Assembly: GCF_001443045.1 (NCBI RefSeq)
Contig: NZ_LKPJ01000009.1
Coordinates: 46,398-110,397 of the forward strand
Reading direction: 5' to 3'
DNA: 64,000 bases
Source: Burkholderia ambifaria
GTDB taxonomy: Bacteria; Pseudomonadota; Gammaproteobacteria; Burkholderiales; Burkholderiaceae
Position numbers and translations under genes: made by a program. Below the pieces are notes generated by a model that had not been told where the DNA came from, did not search any database, and saw nothing but the letters and a program-made list of their open reading frames with translations. This document shows, piece after piece, positions 61,562 through 64,000 of the stretch; within the stretch, counting starts at the first letter, position 1; each line of letters opens with the position of its first letter.

Positions 61562-61776
61562 GGCAAAGGCAACCGGCAAAGGCAACCAGCAGAGGTAACC
61601 GGCAGAGGTAACCGGCAGAGGCAACCGGCAGAGGCAACCGGCAGAGGCAACCCAGCGAAGGCAACCCAGCGAAGGCAACCCGGCGAAGGCAACCCGGCGA
61701 AGGCAACCCAGCGCAGGCAACCCAGCGAAGGCAACCCAGCGAAGGCAACCCAGCGAAGGCACCCGGCGAAGGCGCC
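61562..61776. repeat. minisatellite of 16 tandem 13/14-bp units
   Basis: Units like GGCAGAGGCAACC (13 bp, first six copies, from 61562 to 61639) pass into 14-bp units like AGCGAAGGCAACCC (nine copies from 61640) and finish with two shortened copies. Unit variants differ at the first base, at AAA/AGA/GAA, and by C/T in GGCAACC/GGTAACC. It lies about 220 bp before the start of the zinc-ribbon/dbpA operon and past the mqo terminator. The unit size is not a multiple of three, so it is not a coding repeat. The copy number could vary between strains. Confidence 0.93.
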
Positions 61777-61813
61777 GCCCGCCGGCGCTCGCGGCGCCGC
61801 CTGCATCGCCATG

Positions 61814-61841
61814 AAAAACGGCCGCCTCGGAGGGCGGCCGT
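61814..61841 (-). terminator. rho-independent terminator of mqo
   Basis: ACGGCCGCC (61818-61826) pairs with GGCGGCCGT (61833-61841), a 9-bp perfect stem with a 6-nt loop. On the minus strand the stem is followed by T residues (A run at 61814-61818). It starts 29 bp past the mqo stop at 61870. Confidence 0.88.
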
Positions 61842-61869
61842 GCGGTGCGGCGAAACGGGGCCGGACGCG

Positions 61870-63513
61870 TTACAGCGCCATGTCGGCCGATGCCTTCGCG
61901 GGGCGCGCCGGGGCAGCGCCGGTTGCCTGCGACGGCGCGTTCATGTCGATCTTCGGCGGCGGCGACAGCTGCAGCACGCCGCTCGTATAGGTCCATTCCT
62001 CGACGACCTTCACCGGGCTGTCGTTCAGCTTCGTGCCGTAGCTCGGCACGATCTGGCGGATCTTCTGCTGCCATTCGGGCGTCGCGACCTTATCCTTGAA
62101 CACCTTCTGCATCAGGTTCAGCATGATCGGCGCGGCCGTCGATGCGCCCGGCGATGCGCCGAGCAGGCCCGCGATGCTGCCGTCCTGCGAGCTGACGATC
62201 TCGGTGCCGAGCTTCAGCACGCCACCCTTCTTCGGGTCGCGCTTGATGATCTGCACGCGCTGGCCGGCCTGCCACAGGCGCCAGTCTTCCTTCTTCGCGT
62301 CCGGGAAGTATTCCTTCAGGGCGTTGAAGCGGTCGTCGTCGGACAGCATCAGCTGGCCGGCCAGGTACTGGACGAGCGGAAATTCGTCGACGCCCACGCG
62401 CATCATCGGCGCGACGTTGTGCAGGTTGGTGCTCTTCGCGAGGTCGAAGTACGAGCCGTTCTTCAGGAACTTGGTCGAGAACGTCGCGAACGGCCCGAAC
62501 AGGATGATCTTCTTGCCGTCGATGATTCGCGTGTCGAGGTGCGGCACCGACATCGGCGGCGAGCCGACCGACGCCTTGCCGTACGCCTTCGCGAGATGCC
62601 GCTTCACGACCTCGGGGTTGTCGGTCACGAGGAACGAGCCGCCGACCGGGAACGCGCCGTAGTCCTTCGCCTCGGGGATGCCCGACGCCTGCAGCAGGTG
62701 CAGCGCACCGCCGCCCGCGCCGATGAACACGAACTTCGCGTCGACGGCCTGCGGCGGCTCATCCGAGTGCAGCTTGACCCACGACACGCGCCACGTGCCG
62801 TCCGCGTTGCGCGAGATCTCGCGCACTTCGCTCGACAGCGACAGCGTGAAGTTCGGCTGCGTCTTCAGGTAGCCGACGAACTGGCGCGTGATCTCGCCGA
62901 AGTTCACGTCGGTGCCGATCGGCGTCCAGGTGGCGGCGACCTTCTGCGAACGGTCGCGGCCTTCCATCATCAGCGGCACCCACTGCCTGATCTGGTCGTA
63001 GTCTTCCGAATACTGCATCCCGCGGAACAGCGGGCTCGCCTGCAGCGCGTCATAGCGCTTCTTCAGGAAGCGGACGTTGTCGTCGCCCCATACGAAGCTC
63101 ATGTGCGGCGTCGAGTTGATGAACGAATGCGGATTCTTCAGCACGCCCTGCTTGACCTGCCACGCCCAGAACTGGCGCGAGATCTGGAAGGACTCGTTGA
63201 TCTCGATCGCCTTCGAGATGTCGATCTTGCCGTCGGCCTTTTCCGGCGTGTAGTTCAGCTCCGCGAGCGCCGAGTGACCGGTGCCCGCGTTGTTCCAGCC
63301 GTTCGAGCTTTCGAGCGCGACGCCGTCGAGGCGCTCGACCATCGTCATCGACCAGTCGGGCTGCAGCTCATGCAGCCACACGCCGAGCGTCGAGCTCATG
63401 ATGCCGCCGCCCACCAGCAGGACGTCGACCTTCTTCGTATCGGCGGCATGCGCGGACGACGCGGCGATGCACAGCGCGAGCGCCGACAGTATTACCCGTA
63501 ACGTTTTGATCAC
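61870..63513 (-). CDS. mqo: malate:quinone oxidoreductase with an N-terminal signal peptide
   Basis: A 547-residue FAD enzyme that oxidises malate to oxaloacetate and reduces quinone. The FAD fold starts at [21 protein letters not shown]. Conserved parts include [23 protein letters not shown] and the C-terminal [17 protein letters not shown]. Before the FAD fold stands a Sec-type signal peptide ([19 protein letters not shown]), absent from the usual cytosolic membrane-bound Mqo, which suggests an exported form. A GTG start at 63513 follows AAAGGG; the open frame runs to 63678 but has no homologous character there. The C-terminal tail ([18 protein letters not shown]) is extended. Confidence 0.93.
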   Translation of the reverse strand: MIKTLRVILSALALCIAASSAHAADTKKVDVLLVGGGIMSSTLGVWLHELQPDWSMTMVERLDGVALESSNGWNNAGTGHSALAELNYTPEKADGKIDISKAIEINESFQISRQFWAWQVKQGVLKNPHSFINSTPHMSFVWGDDNVRFLKKRYDALQASPLFRGMQYSEDYDQIRQWVPLMMEGRDRSQKVAATWTPIGTDVNFGEITRQFVGYLKTQPNFTLSLSSEVREISRNADGTWRVSWVKLHSDEPPQAVDAKFVFIGAGGGALHLLQASGIPEAKDYGAFPVGGSFLVTDNPEVVKRHLAKAYGKASVGSPPMSVPHLDTRIIDGKKIILFGPFATFSTKFLKNGSYFDLAKSTNLHNVAPMMRVGVDEFPLVQYLAGQLMLSDDDRFNALKEYFPDAKKEDWRLWQAGQRVQIIKRDPKKGGVLKLGTEIVSSQDGSIAGLLGASPGASTAAPIMLNLMQKVFKDKVATPEWQQKIRQIVPSYGTKLNDSPVKVVEEWTYTSGVLQLSPPPKIDMNAPSQATGAAPARPAKASADMAL

Positions 63514-64000
63514 AGCAGATCCCTTTTTCAACTTGGATGCATCGGTTTGCCATGCCGCCCGGCGGATGCGGATTCGCAACCGGTTCGCGTATCCGGAGAT
63601 CCGGACCGCGAATCCGGAATTCCGGATCGATCGCGTTCGCCGTTGCATTTGCGCACGCGAAACCGTTGCGAAGGACACCTTCGGATCGACTTCATGCGCT
63701 CATGCGAACGCCTGCGTCGCGATCGTGCGACGGGCGCGCAGGCCCTTGCTGCGGGCCTCGCCGGAAGGCGCTTCGGGCTGCATCGCAAGAGGCCGCGCGC
63801 AATGCGTTTCGCGGGGGCGGGGTGGCAAGGGGCGCGTAATATAACCGAACTCGGTCAACGTGTCGCACGCGCAAAATATCCTTGTTTTCGTGGGGTTTTT
63901 TGCGCGTCCGGGTTTCCGGAACGACGGTGCGCGGAACGGGAAAATGCGCAGGGACCGGAGCGGGCGACGCACGCGCTCGACATGCGTCGCACCGATGTGG
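63514..64000. other. region upstream of mqo, no gene recognised
   Basis: About 490 bp to the window edge with no convincing gene. It contains several copies of ATCCGGA around 63590-63628, including a perfect 16-bp palindrome ATCCGGAATTCCGGAT at 63612-63627, and an AT-richer stretch near 63838-63900. The promoter of the leftward mqo gene must lie here; I could not fix its -35 and -10. Confidence 0.5.

Noticed and set aside
61562..61776. CRISPR array
   Set aside because: Units are 13-14 bp, directly abutting, with no spacers and no cas genes.
61438..61812. Repetitive protein read leftward through the minisatellite (LPLPVASAGCLCR-type repeats)
   Set aside because: Unit length of 13 or 14 bp changes frame at each copy, and no start or ribosome site is present; the repeat is non-coding.
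61840..63501. 553-residue plus-strand open frame
   Set aside because: Antisense to mqo, with shadow-type composition.
63838..63870. Sigma-70 promoter for mqo at TTGACC/TATATT on the minus strand
   Set aside because: The spacer would be about 10 bp, too short for a functional promoter.

Overview
The window is high-GC DNA with the codon use, gene families and gene order of a Burkholderia, most probably of the Burkholderia cepacia complex. This rests on family recognition (DUF3309, DUF4148, the LysR-rich layout, a complete type VI secretion locus, BenE, a signal-peptide-bearing Mqo), not on a database match. Species and replicon cannot be told from the sequence. No tRNA, rRNA, CRISPR array, insertion sequence or prophage gene was seen.

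Layout. (1) 1-6258: a DUF3309 micro-membrane protein, then a plus-strand operon of histidine phosphatase, APH-type kinase, two short-chain dehydrogenases and an acyl-CoA dehydrogenase. It looks like a split version of the ACAD10/11 (or LvaA/LvaC) 4-hydroxyacyl-CoA pathway. It is followed by a 289-bp nested inverted-repeat element and a LysR gene. (2) 6309-10904: a J-domain protein, DUF4148 and other small secreted proteins, and two LysR regulators. (3) 11135-15730: a minus-strand tripartite efflux operon (FUSC, DUF1656, HlyD, NodT-type outer-membrane lipoprotein). (4) 16229-29512: DNA polymerase II, a TetR/SDR pair with two copies of one palindromic operator, a CSS-EAL phosphodiesterase, several small exported proteins, NDH-2 divergent from a LysR gene, an AraC regulator and an NmrA-like protein.

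(5) 29595-55973: a whole type VI secretion system as two divergent operons around an AT-rich promoter region. Minus strand: tssK, tssL, an OmpA-domain protein, hcp, tssH, tssE. Plus strand: tssB, tssC, vgrG, a lipase effector, its lipoprotein immunity protein, a membrane protein, PAAR, tssM, tssA, tssF, tssG, a 27-residue lipoprotein and tssJ. All thirteen core genes can be found, but hcp carries a single-base frameshift. The effector/immunity module between vgrG and the PAAR gene is visibly AT-richer than its surroundings, which suggests a swapped-in cargo.

(6) 56131-64000: BenE, a fatty acid desaturase, a PhnD-like binding protein, DbpA helicase with a zinc-ribbon partner, a 16-unit 13/14-bp minisatellite, and malate:quinone oxidoreductase.

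The strongest unexplained items are the nested inverted-repeat element at 5051-5339, the broken hcp, and the effector/immunity cargo module.
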